Shown piece by piece: positions 16,686 to 25,611 of a stretch of 39,296 nt of DNA (position 1 is the first letter of the stretch; each line of letters begins with the position of its first letter). A model generated the notes under the pieces. The model saw nothing but the letters and a program-made list of their open reading frames with translations, was not told the DNA's origin and did no database searches. The position numbers and the translations under genes are program-made. The DNA comes from JAMCRM01 sp041685075 (GTDB lineage: Bacteria; Acidobacteriota; Terriglobia; Bryobacterales; Bryobacteraceae): the NCBI GenBank assembly GCA_041685075.1, contig JAWLGN010000012.1:1-39296 (forward strand), written 5' to 3'.

Positions 16686-17858
16686 ATGGCAGAAGATCAG
16701 AAGCACATTTTCACGTCCGAGTCGGTGACGGAGGGGCATCCCGACAAGATTTCCGACCAGGTCTCGGACGCGGTTCTGGACGCCGTGTTGGAGCAGGATC
16801 CCGCCGGACGCGTAGCTTGCGAGACCCTGGTGACAACCGGTATCTGCATGGTAGCCGGAGAGATCACCACCAGGGCCCAGATCAATGTTCCTGACATCGT
16901 ACGCCGGACCATCGCGGACGTCGGCTACACCGATGCCGCCTTCGGTTTCGATGCCCACACTTGCGGCGTGCTGAACGCCATCCAGTCGCAGTCGGGCGAC
17001 ATTGCCATGGGGGTGGACACGGGCGGCGCCGGCGACCAGGGCATGATGTTCGGCTATGCCTGCGATGAGACTCCCGAGCTGATGCCGCTGCCGATCATGC
17101 TGGCCCACCAACTGGTGAAGCGGCTCTCGGAAGTGCGCCGGCAGGGTACCCTGGATTTCCTGCGGCCGGACGGCAAGTCCCAGGTGAGCGTGGAGTACGT
17201 GAAGGGTAAGCCCGTGCGCGTGGATGCCGTGGTGGTGTCCACCCAGCACAGCGACCGCATCTCCACTGCGGACTTGCGGGACGCGGTGCGCAAGCACATC
17301 ATCGACCCGGTGGTCCCGGCTTCCATGGTGGACGAGAAGACCAGCTACCACATCAACCCCACCGGCCGTTTCGTCATCGGCGGTCCGCACGGCGATACCG
17401 GCGTGACCGGCCGCAAGATCATCGTGGACACCTACGGCGGGATGGGCCGTCACGGGGGCGGCGCCTTTTCCGGGAAGGACCCCTCCAAGGTGGACCGCTC
17501 GGCCTGCTACATGGCGCGCTATATCGCCAAGAACCTGGTGGCCGCGGGGCTGGCCACGCGCGCCGAAGTGCAGCTCGCCTACGCCATCGGGGTGGCCGAT
17601 CCGGTTTCCGTCATGGTGAACACCTTCGGAACGGGCCGCATCCCGGATCCGCAGTTCACCGCGCTGGTGCGGGAGCACTTCCCCCTCACCCCGCTGGGCA
17701 TCATCGAGCATCTGAAGCTGCGCCGCCCGATTTACCGGGCCACGGCCGCCTTCGGCCATTTCGGCCGCTCCGGCGACGGCTTCACCTGGGAACTCACCGA
17801 CAAGGCCGATGCGCTGCGGCAGGCCGCCGGCGCCCTTGCCGAAGCCGCCACGCGCTAA
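16686..17858 (+). CDS. metK: S-adenosylmethionine synthase
   Basis: Makes S-adenosylmethionine from methionine and ATP. The 390-residue protein carries the family signatures TSESVTEGHPDKISDQ (N-terminal, ATP/Mg), GAGDQGMMFGYACDETPELMP (the loop and hinge) and GRKIIVDTYGGMGRHGGGAFSGKDPSKVDRS (given here only as markers GRKIIVDTYGG and GGGAFSGKDP). The C-terminal HFGR is also present. Length is normal. Followed after 16 nt by ahcY, so the methyl donor and the enzyme clearing its product are made together. The GAGGA Shine-Dalgarno lies 11 nt before the ATG, slightly far. Confidence 0.97.
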   Translation: MAEDQKHIFTSESVTEGHPDKISDQVSDAVLDAVLEQDPAGRVACETLVTTGICMVAGEITTRAQINVPDIVRRTIADVGYTDAAFGFDAHTCGVLNAIQSQSGDIAMGVDTGGAGDQGMMFGYACDETPELMPLPIMLAHQLVKRLSEVRRQGTLDFLRPDGKSQVSVEYVKGKPVRVDAVVVSTQHSDRISTADLRDAVRKHIIDPVVPASMVDEKTSYHINPTGRFVIGGPHGDTGVTGRKIIVDTYGGMGRHGGGAFSGKDPSKVDRSACYMARYIAKNLVAAGLATRAEVQLAYAIGVADPVSVMVNTFGTGRIPDPQFTALVREHFPLTPLGIIEHLKLRRPIYRATAAFGHFGRSGDGFTWELTDKADALRQAAGALAEAATR

Positions 17859-17864
17859 CGTAAT

Positions 17865-17870
17865 GGAGGA
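17865..17870 (+). promoter_or_regulatory. Shine-Dalgarno that decides the ahcY start
   Basis: GGAGGA lies 4 nt before the ATG at 17875. The in-frame ATG at 17863 overlaps this site and has no ribosome binding site of its own, so 17875 is preferred. Confidence 0.75.
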
Positions 17871-17874
17871 ATTG

Positions 17875-19155
<1,281 letters not shown>

Positions 19156-19160
19156 ACGGA

Positions 19161-19181
19161 GGGCGCCCTCTTCGGGCGCCC
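19161..19181 (+). terminator. intercistronic GC hairpin between ahcY and gltX
   Basis: Two copies of the self-complementary GGGCGCCC (19161-19168 and 19174-19181) with a TCTTC loop give a very stable 8-bp stem. There is no T-tract, so it may be a processing or attenuation hairpin rather than a terminator. It lies between GGAGG (19158-19162) and the gltX ATG. Confidence 0.45.
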
Positions 19182-19192
19182 CGCACCATTTC

Positions 19193-20629
19193 ATGCTTCG
19201 TGTACGCTTTGCACCCTCCCCCACGGGTTTTCTCCATATCGGCAGCGCCCGGACGTTCATTTTCAACTGGCTTTACGCCCGCGGGCGCCGCGGAACGGTG
19301 ATTCTGCGCATCGACGACACCGACGTGGAGCGCAATACCCAGCAATCGCTCGATTCGATCTTCGAGGGCCTGGGCTGGCTCGATCTCGGTTGGGACGAGC
19401 TGTACCGCCAGTCCGAGCGGCTGGAACTGCACCGCCGCGCCGCCCAGGTGATCTTCGACAAGGGCCTGGCCTACCGCGACTTCACCCCCGCCGGTTCCGA
19501 CGAGGGCGAGCGCACGCGCGGCGAGGGCGCCTGGCTGTTCAACCCCGGGATGCGCGAACTCTCCCGCGAGGAGAGCGACCGCCGCGCCGCCGCCGGCGAG
19601 CCCTTCGCCCTGCGCTTCCGCGTGCCGCGCGAGACGCGCCCCGAGATCCGCTTCGACGACGGCGTCTACGGCGCGCAGGCCAAGGCCACCGCCGATATCG
19701 AGGATTTCGCCCTGCTGCGCAGCGACGGCATGCCCACCTATCACCTGGCCTCCTGCGCCGACGACGCCGACCTGCGCATCAGCCACATCATCCGCGGCCA
19801 GGACCACCTCACCAACACCTTCAAGCACGTGCTGATTTTCGAAGCGCTGGGCGCGGAGCCGCCCACCTTCGCGCACCTGCCGCTCCTGGTAGCGCCCGAC
19901 GGCACCAAGCTTTCCAAGCGCCGCCACGGCCCCGTGGTCAGCGTCACCACCTACCGCGACGCGGGCTTCCTGCCCCACGCCTTCGTCAATTTTCTCTGCC
20001 TGCTCGGCTGGTCCCCCAAGGACGACCGCGAGCAGATGTCCCGCCAGGAGCTGATCGAGGCCTTCTCGTTTGAAGGCATCAACCGCTCCAACGCGGTGGT
20101 GAATTTCAAAGAGGACGATCCGTTCGATCCCAAGGCCATCTGGCTCAACTCGGTGCACATCCGTGCGCTGCAAACCGAGGAACTCGCCGATCGCCTGCTG
20201 TCTGTCTTTGAACAGGCCGGCTTCGATGCCTGCCGCGAGAAGGTGCTGCGCGTGGTGCCGCTCATCCGGGAGCGCATCCGGCTGCTCAACGAAGCGCCCG
20301 CGGTGGCGGATTTCTTCTTCCTTCGGGAACTGGCGCCCTACGACGCGGCCGAGCTGATTCCCCAGAAGGGCGACGCGGCCCTGGCGCGCCGGGTGCTCGA
20401 ACGGGCGCGCGCGGTGCTCGGGACCGCCGAGTTCACCCATCAGGGCCTGGAAACCGTGCTGCGCGCCGAGGCGGCCGATCTCAAGATCAAGGCCGGCCAG
20501 ATGTTCCAGCCCGTGCGCGTGGCGGTGTGCGGCCGGAAGAACGCACCCCCGCTGTTTGAAACCCTGGAGGTGCTGGGCCGCGAAACGTGCCTGGAACGCA
20601 TCGAACAAGCCATCCGAAAGTTGCCATGA
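19193..20629 (+). CDS. gltX: glutamate--tRNA ligase
   Basis: Charges tRNA(Glu), and possibly tRNA(Gln) if non-discriminating. The 478-residue class Ib enzyme has RFAPSPTGFLHIGSARTFIFN with HIGS (residues 15-18) in place of HIGH, and KLSKR (239-243) in place of KMSKS, both common in this family. The C-terminal about 130 residues are the helical anticodon-binding domain. No ribosome binding site is close to the ATG; the nearest purine-rich run is upstream of the GC hairpin. The stop overlaps glnS by 4 bp, so the two related synthetases are coupled. Confidence 0.95.
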   Translation: MLRVRFAPSPTGFLHIGSARTFIFNWLYARGRRGTVILRIDDTDVERNTQQSLDSIFEGLGWLDLGWDELYRQSERLELHRRAAQVIFDKGLAYRDFTPAGSDEGERTRGEGAWLFNPGMRELSREESDRRAAAGEPFALRFRVPRETRPEIRFDDGVYGAQAKATADIEDFALLRSDGMPTYHLASCADDADLRISHIIRGQDHLTNTFKHVLIFEALGAEPPTFAHLPLLVAPDGTKLSKRRHGPVVSVTTYRDAGFLPHAFVNFLCLLGWSPKDDREQMSRQELIEAFSFEGINRSNAVVNFKEDDPFDPKAIWLNSVHIRALQTEELADRLLSVFEQAGFDACREKVLRVVPLIRERIRLLNEAPAVADFFFLRELAPYDAAELIPQKGDAALARRVLERARAVLGTAEFTHQGLETVLRAEAADLKIKAGQMFQPVRVAVCGRKNAPPLFETLEVLGRETCLERIEQAIRKLP

Positions 20630-22353
20630 GTGTGAACCCCCCCAATCCCCCGGCCGCCCCGGCCGATACCGGCGCCGGCGGCACTCACTTTGTCCGCGAG
20701 ATCATCCTCGAGGACCTGAAGAATGGCCGGTACAACCGGGTCCATACGCGTTTCCCTCCGGAACCCAACGGCTATCTCCACATCGGCCACGCCAAATCCA
20801 TCTGCCTCAACTTCGGCCTGGCGGCCGAGTTCAACGGCAAGTGCAACCTGCGCTTCGACGATACCAACCCCACCAAGGAGGAGATGGAGTACGTCGAGTC
20901 GATCATCGAGGACGTGCGCTGGCTGGGCTTCGACTGGGAAGACCGCCTCTTCTACGCCTCCGATTACTTCGAGCAGTTCTACCAGTGGGCGCTCCAGCTC
21001 ATCCGCTCCGGCGACGCCTACGTCTGCGATTTGACCCAGGAGCAGATCCGCGAATACCGCGGCACCCTGACCGAACCCGGCCGCCCCAGCCCCTGGCGCG
21101 ACCGCTCCGTGGAGGAGAATCTCGACCTGTTCCAGCGCATGCGCGCCGGCGAGTTCCCCGACGGCTCCCGCACCCTTCGCGCCAAAATCGATATGGCCTC
21201 CCCCAACCTCAACCTGCGGGACCCGGTGATGTACCGCATCCTCCACGCCGAACACCACCGCACCGGCAACCAGTGGTGCATCTACCCCATGTACGACTTC
21301 GCGCACGGCCAGTCGGACTCCATCGAGGGCATCACCCACTCCATCTGCACGCTCGAGTTTGAAGATCACCGGCCGCTCTACGACTGGTACATCGAGCGTT
21401 TGGGCATTCACCACCCGCGGCAGATCGAATTCGCGCGGCTCAACCTCACCCACACCGTGCTGAGCAAGCGCAAGCTGCTGCAATTGGTGCAGAAGGGGTA
21501 CGTGCGCGGCTGGGACGATCCCCGCATGCCTACCCTCTCCGGCATCCGCCGGCTGGGCTACACCCCGGAGGCCATCCGCGCCTTCTGCGATCGCATCGGG
21601 GTGGGAAAGGCCAACGCGGTCATCGAACTCAGCCTGCTGGAACACTTCGTGCGGGAAGATCTGAACCGCCGCGCCCAACGGATGATGGCGGTGCTGCGCC
21701 CGCTGCGCGTGGTGATCGACAACTACCCGGAAGACCAGGTGGAGGAGATGGAGGCGGTGAATAACCCCGAGGATCCCTCCATGGGCACCCGCAAGGTGCC
21801 GTTCTCCCGGGTGCTCTACATCGAGCGGGACGATTTTCGGGAAGACCCGCCTAAGCAGTACTACCGGCTGGCGCCCGGCCGCGAGGTGCGGCTGCGCTAC
21901 GGCTACTTCATCACCTGCACCGGCGTGGTGAAGAACGAACAGGGAGAGGTGGTTGAGCTGCACTGCACCTACGACCCGGCCACCCGCGGCGGCAACGCGC
22001 CCGACGGCCGGCGCGTGAAGGCCACCATCCACTGGGCCTCGGCGGCGCACGCCATCGACGCCGAAGTGCGGCTCTACGATCACCTCTTCCAGCGCGAAGA
22101 CCCCGAAGAGTCCGAGTCCGGCGATTTCACTGAGAACCTGAACCCCAATTCGCTCGAAGTGCTCACCGGCTGCAAGCTGGAGCCGGCCCTGCGCGGCGCG
22201 CCGCACGGAGCGCGCTACCAGTTCGAGCGCCTGGGCTACTTCTGCGTGGACCCGGACGCGACCGCGGAGAACCCCGTCTTCAACCGCACCGTGACGCTGC
22301 GCGACACCTGGGCCAAGATCGAAAAGGCGCAGAAGGCGCAACAGAAACCATGA
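20626..22353 (+). CDS. glnS: glutamine--tRNA ligase
   Basis: Charges tRNA(Gln) directly. The 575-residue class Ib enzyme has an N-terminal extension rich in Pro/Ala (1-20), PPEPNGYLHIGHAKSICLNFGL with canonical HIGH (52-55), RFDDTNPTKEEMEYV, the KMSKS-like VLSKRKLL, and a two-barrel anticodon-binding C-terminal region (about 350-570, including FCVDPD). The presence of GlnRS next to GluRS is notable, since many bacteria lack it and use GatCAB instead. It starts with ATGA overlapping the gltX stop and ends with ATGA overlapping the carbamoyltransferase start. Confidence 0.96.
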   Translation: MSVNPPNPPAAPADTGAGGTHFVREIILEDLKNGRYNRVHTRFPPEPNGYLHIGHAKSICLNFGLAAEFNGKCNLRFDDTNPTKEEMEYVESIIEDVRWLGFDWEDRLFYASDYFEQFYQWALQLIRSGDAYVCDLTQEQIREYRGTLTEPGRPSPWRDRSVEENLDLFQRMRAGEFPDGSRTLRAKIDMASPNLNLRDPVMYRILHAEHHRTGNQWCIYPMYDFAHGQSDSIEGITHSICTLEFEDHRPLYDWYIERLGIHHPRQIEFARLNLTHTVLSKRKLLQLVQKGYVRGWDDPRMPTLSGIRRLGYTPEAIRAFCDRIGVGKANAVIELSLLEHFVREDLNRRAQRMMAVLRPLRVVIDNYPEDQVEEMEAVNNPEDPSMGTRKVPFSRVLYIERDDFREDPPKQYYRLAPGREVRLRYGYFITCTGVVKNEQGEVVELHCTYDPATRGGNAPDGRRVKATIHWASAAHAIDAEVRLYDHLFQREDPEESESGDFTENLNPNSLEVLTGCKLEPALRGAPHGARYQFERLGYFCVDPDATAENPVFNRTVTLRDTWAKIEKAQKAQQKP

Positions 22354-23921
22354 TCATTCTGGGAATCGGCGGCATTCTCGACGATGCCGCCTGCGCGATC
22401 TTAAGAGACGGCGAGCTGGCCGCCGCCGTCGAGGAAGCCAAGCTGTCGCGCCTCGTGCGCCGCGGCGAGATGCCGGAGAAATCCGTGGCGGCCTGCCTGG
22501 AACTGGCCGGCGCCCGCGGCGAAGAGGTGGATTGCGTGGCCCTGGTGCGCCCCATTCCCCCCGGTCCCGATATCCACCTGCGGCTGCGCACCGCCTTTCC
22601 CAACGCCCACATCGTGCTGGTGGAACACCAGCGCGCGCACGCCGCCTCGGCGTACTACGTTTCCGGTTTTGACGAAGCCACCGTCCTGACCCTGGACCGC
22701 GCCGGCGACTTCCGCTGCGGCGCGCGCTTCCAGGCCTCCGGGAACCAGCTTCGCCTGGAGCGGGAAAGCCACGCCCCGGATTCCCTGGGGGATCTCTACG
22801 GGCGCGTCACCGAGTTGCTGGGTTTCGTCTCCAATCACGACGAGCACAAAGTGCAATGGCTCTCGGCCTCCGGCGACGGCCGCTACCGCGAGCTGTTTCT
22901 GAAGATCATCCCGTGGCACAACGACGGCTGGCCGCGCCTGGACCGCTCCTTCTTCGACGCCGACCGGCTGAAACACGGCGGCTTCAGCGGCCGTTTCTTC
23001 GCCGGGCTGGGGCTGCCCGACGGCGCCCCCATCCCGGCCGAACTGCGCCCCCATATCGCCGCCGGCATCCAACAGGCCGTCGAGGAGACGGTGGTCCGGA
23101 TGGCCGGGAGCGGCCGCAACCTGTGCTTCGCCGGCGGGCTGGGCTTGAACGCCCTCATCGTCTCGGCCCTGGAGCGCTGCGCGCAGTTCGAGAACGTCTT
23201 CGTGCAGCCCGCGGCCGGCAACGCGGGCACCGCCATCGGCGCGGTCCTGGACGTCTGGCACGGCACCTATGGCCGCCAGGAACGCGCCGCCATGGGCAAT
23301 CTCTGCCTGGGCCCCAGCTACACGCTCGAGGAGATCAAGCAGGTGCTGGAGAACTGCAAGCTGCGCTTCCGTTACCTGCTGACCACCGAGGAGCTGATCG
23401 ATACCGCGGTGGAACAGCTCAACGAGCACCGCATCGTGGCCTGGATGCACGGGCGCATGGAGTTCGGTCCGCGCGCGCTGGGCAACCGCAGCATCCTGGC
23501 CTCGCCGCTCGATCCTTTCGCCGCGGAGAACCTGAACACCTACATCAAGCACCGCGAGAGCTTCCGCAAGTTCGCCGCCTCCGTGCCCGCCGAACTGGCC
23601 GCGGAATACTTCGACGTGGGACCCAACGCGCGCTTCCTGGCCACCGTGGGCCGCGTGCGCCCGCAGCACCGCGCGCGTTTTGAAAGCGCCGTGCTAGCGG
23701 GCGATTTGATCCGCGTCCACGTGGTCTCGCGCGAGGACAACCCGCTCTACTGGAAGCTGCTGCACGCCGCCGGGCGCAGCACCGGCCTCCCGGTGCTCTA
23801 CAACACCTCGTTCAACCTTTTCGGCGAACCGCTGGTCTGCACGCCGCGCGATGCCGTGCGAAGCTTCTACTCCTCCGGCATCGACGCCATGTTCGTGGGC
23901 CACTTCTTTTTGCAGAAGTAG
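22350..23921 (+). CDS. NodU/TobZ-family O-carbamoyltransferase
   Basis: A 523-residue protein of the family that transfers carbamoyl from carbamoyl phosphate, via carbamoyl-adenylate, to a hydroxyl of a sugar or natural product. The N-terminal Kae1-like domain keeps the metal-binding HQRAHAASAYYVSGF (His-x3-His) and GGLGLNALIVSALE followed by VQPAAGNAGTAIGAVLD. The C-terminal YrdC-like domain has the hallmark GRMEFGPRALGNRSILA and VLYNTSFNLFGEPLV. Slightly shorter than the usual 560-600 residues. No antibiotic, nod or glycan cluster is present: instead the start overlaps glnS, suggesting a housekeeping or tRNA/cell-envelope modification role that I cannot identify. Convergent with the next gene, with a 10-nt gap. 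Confidence 0.85.
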   Translation: MIILGIGGILDDAACAILRDGELAAAVEEAKLSRLVRRGEMPEKSVAACLELAGARGEEVDCVALVRPIPPGPDIHLRLRTAFPNAHIVLVEHQRAHAASAYYVSGFDEATVLTLDRAGDFRCGARFQASGNQLRLERESHAPDSLGDLYGRVTELLGFVSNHDEHKVQWLSASGDGRYRELFLKIIPWHNDGWPRLDRSFFDADRLKHGGFSGRFFAGLGLPDGAPIPAELRPHIAAGIQQAVEETVVRMAGSGRNLCFAGGLGLNALIVSALERCAQFENVFVQPAAGNAGTAIGAVLDVWHGTYGRQERAAMGNLCLGPSYTLEEIKQVLENCKLRFRYLLTTEELIDTAVEQLNEHRIVAWMHGRMEFGPRALGNRSILASPLDPFAAENLNTYIKHRESFRKFAASVPAELAAEYFDVGPNARFLATVGRVRPQHRARFESAVLAGDLIRVHVVSREDNPLYWKLLHAAGRSTGLPVLYNTSFNLFGEPLVCTPRDAVRSFYSSGIDAMFVGHFFLQK

Positions 23922-23931
23922 CGCAGCCTGA

Positions 23932-24216
23932 CTACACCACCTTCAGCAGTTCCCTGCGCCCGGTGAGCCACAGGTCCGTGTAGCCCTTCATCTTTTCGCG
24001 GAAGCTTTCGTTGGCGCCGTAGTCGCGCATGCGGTCCTCGAACTCGGCGGCGCTGTCGACTTCGTGCTCCATCACGACCGTGTTGAAGTCGCCGACCAGG
24101 TCGGTCATCACCCGGAAGTTGCGCAGCCCGCCGGCGGCGGCGCCCTCCTTCAGCTTCTGCGCCAGCTTGCCCGCCTGTCCGGGCCTGGCCGTGAAACAGT
24201 TGCGAACGATAATCAT
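23932..24216 (-). CDS. small dimeric alpha/beta-barrel protein (ABM/NIPSNAP-like)
   Basis: A 94-residue cytoplasmic protein with the pattern MIIVRNCFTARPGQAGKLAQKLKEGA, then VMTDLVGDFNTVVMEHEVDSAAEFEDRM and a C-terminal helix YTDLWLTGRRELLKVV. This beta-alpha-beta arrangement is that of antibiotic-monooxygenase-like or NIPSNAP-type ferredoxin-fold proteins, which dimerise. No catalytic residue can be assigned. GGGGAGG is 6 nt upstream of the ATG at 24216; GATAAT at 24258-24253 is a possible -10 box. Confidence 0.7.
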   Translation of the reverse strand: MIIVRNCFTARPGQAGKLAQKLKEGAAAGGLRNFRVMTDLVGDFNTVVMEHEVDSAAEFEDRMRDYGANESFREKMKGYTDLWLTGRRELLKVV

Positions 24217-24329
24217 CGATAGCCTCCCCGAGTGAAGTTGCGAATGGAAGGCATTATCCGACACCGCCGGCGCCGCGCCAGGCCGCTGGACCGGGCACGA
24301 CGGCGCCCCGACTCCAACCGTCCCACCGC

Positions 24330-25508
24330 TCAGGCCGTGGCCAGCAGTTCCTCCCAGGAGACCTCGCGTTTAGCGCGGTAGGCCATGCTTCCCAGCAGCG
24401 AGGTGAGGGTGCTTTCTCCGGCTTCCCGCCATAGGTGATAGGGCTTCTTCTCCAGGATGCTGGTGAAGAAGGCCTCCACGGCGTCGATGGTGATCTCGCG
24501 CTTCGAATCGCGCTTTTCGATCATGCTGCGGTCGGCCAGGTCGTCGGCGTTCTTCAGCGGCGAGGTGGGGATGGGGCCGTGATAGCGGTAGTAGGTGCGG
24601 GCCGTCTCGAGCATCCCCTTGGAGCCGAAGAACTGCTCCCGCACGTCGCGGTAACCGGCGGTGTGCTTGATGCTGAGCAGCCAGCCCTTGATGTTGTCGG
24701 GGTACTGGTAGATGACGTTGTGGTGGTCGCTGGTCCAGTCGCCATAGACCAGGGGGTAGCGCAGCCCTCCCTCGGCCAGCGCCTTGGTCGGGTGGGCGCC
24801 GGCGAACCAGTTGAGCGTGTCCACCCCGTGGCAGTCCTGTTCCACGATGGGGCTGCCGGAGTAGTCGTCCCACCGGCCCCAGTGGCGCAGTTTCTGCTCT
24901 TGGGGCGGATACGGCGATTTGAAGCTCTGGGGCGGCGTGCCGCCGAGAATCCAGAAGCTGATCATCATGGTGAGCTTGCCGATGCGGCCCTCCCGCAGGA
25001 TCTTCTCCGCGGTCAGGTACTCCGGGCTGAAGCGCTGCTGGTAGCCGAACTGGATGGTCTTGCTCTTGTCGGCGCGCTCGCCGGCGCGCATCAGGCGCTT
25101 CACCCCGGCCACATCGGCTCCGGCAGGCTTTTCGCAGTAGATGTGCTTGCGCGCCGCCACCGCGGCCTCGAAGTGCTCGGGGTGGAGGAAGACGGGGCTG
25201 GTGATGAGGACCGCGTCGATCTCCCGCTGGGCCAGGAGTTGTTGGTAGTCGCGGTAGGTACGGGCCTGGTCCGCACCGGGAAGCTCGGTCTTGGCCCGGT
25301 CGATGCGGTCCGGGAAGACGTCGCAGATGGCGGCGAGGCGCGTGCGGTTGTCCCGCACCATGTGGCCGCCCACGTATATGCCCCGCCCGCCGGTGCCGAT
25401 GATTCCGAAGGCCACGGCCGAGTTGGCCTGCGAGCCGAATGCCGCGGCCGGGCTCACGATGGTCCATCCCGCGCCCGCCAGGGCGCCGCGTCTGGTGAGT
25501 TTCGCCAT
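24330..25508 (-). CDS. Tat-exported Gfo/Idh/MocA-family oxidoreductase
   Basis: A 392-residue NAD(P)-dependent sugar oxidoreductase-like protein. It begins with a twin-arginine signal (KLTRRGALAGAGWTIVSPAAAFG), so it is likely exported folded with its cofactor. The Rossmann motif VAFGIIGTGGRGIYVGGHM follows at about 31-49, then DAVLITSPVFLHPEHF and the family CEKPAGADV with the conserved Lys. The C-terminal domain has EQDCHGVDTLNWF with the His/Asp pair typical of the active site. Exported members of this family are abundant in Acidobacteria and Planctomycetes. The substrate is unknown. Divergent from a secreted glycosidase-like gene, so joint use in glycan breakdown is plausible. Confidence 0.85.
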   Translation of the reverse strand: MAKLTRRGALAGAGWTIVSPAAAFGSQANSAVAFGIIGTGGRGIYVGGHMVRDNRTRLAAICDVFPDRIDRAKTELPGADQARTYRDYQQLLAQREIDAVLITSPVFLHPEHFEAAVAARKHIYCEKPAGADVAGVKRLMRAGERADKSKTIQFGYQQRFSPEYLTAEKILREGRIGKLTMMISFWILGGTPPQSFKSPYPPQEQKLRHWGRWDDYSGSPIVEQDCHGVDTLNWFAGAHPTKALAEGGLRYPLVYGDWTSDHHNVIYQYPDNIKGWLLSIKHTAGYRDVREQFFGSKGMLETARTYYRYHGPIPTSPLKNADDLADRSMIEKRDSKREITIDAVEAFFTSILEKKPYHLWREAGESTLTSLLGSMAYRAKREVSWEELLATA

Positions 25509-25569
25509 GCATGAAACTCTACGCCGTGCAACGCGCTTTCGCAACATCGCCGCACGACGCCGCGGTGGT

Positions 25570-25599
25570 TTGACAGGCGCCCGCGCCCCGCGGTACAAC
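25570..25599 (+). promoter_or_regulatory. sigma70 promoter of the glycosidase-like gene
   Basis: Consensus TTGACA (25570-25575) and TACAAC (25594-25599) with an 18-nt spacer. The expected start is about 6 nt before the ATG at 25612, a near-leaderless arrangement without Shine-Dalgarno. Confidence 0.65.
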
Positions 25600-25611
25600 T
25601 GTGCCGCACCC

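Noticed and set aside
17863..17874. ahcY start at the ATG at 17863
   Set aside because: That ATG overlaps the GGAGGA ribosome binding site serving the ATG at 17875.
20440..22341. Long minus-strand open frame (633 codons) opposite gltX/glnS
   Set aside because: Same antisense artefact; the plus strand encodes unambiguous synthetases.
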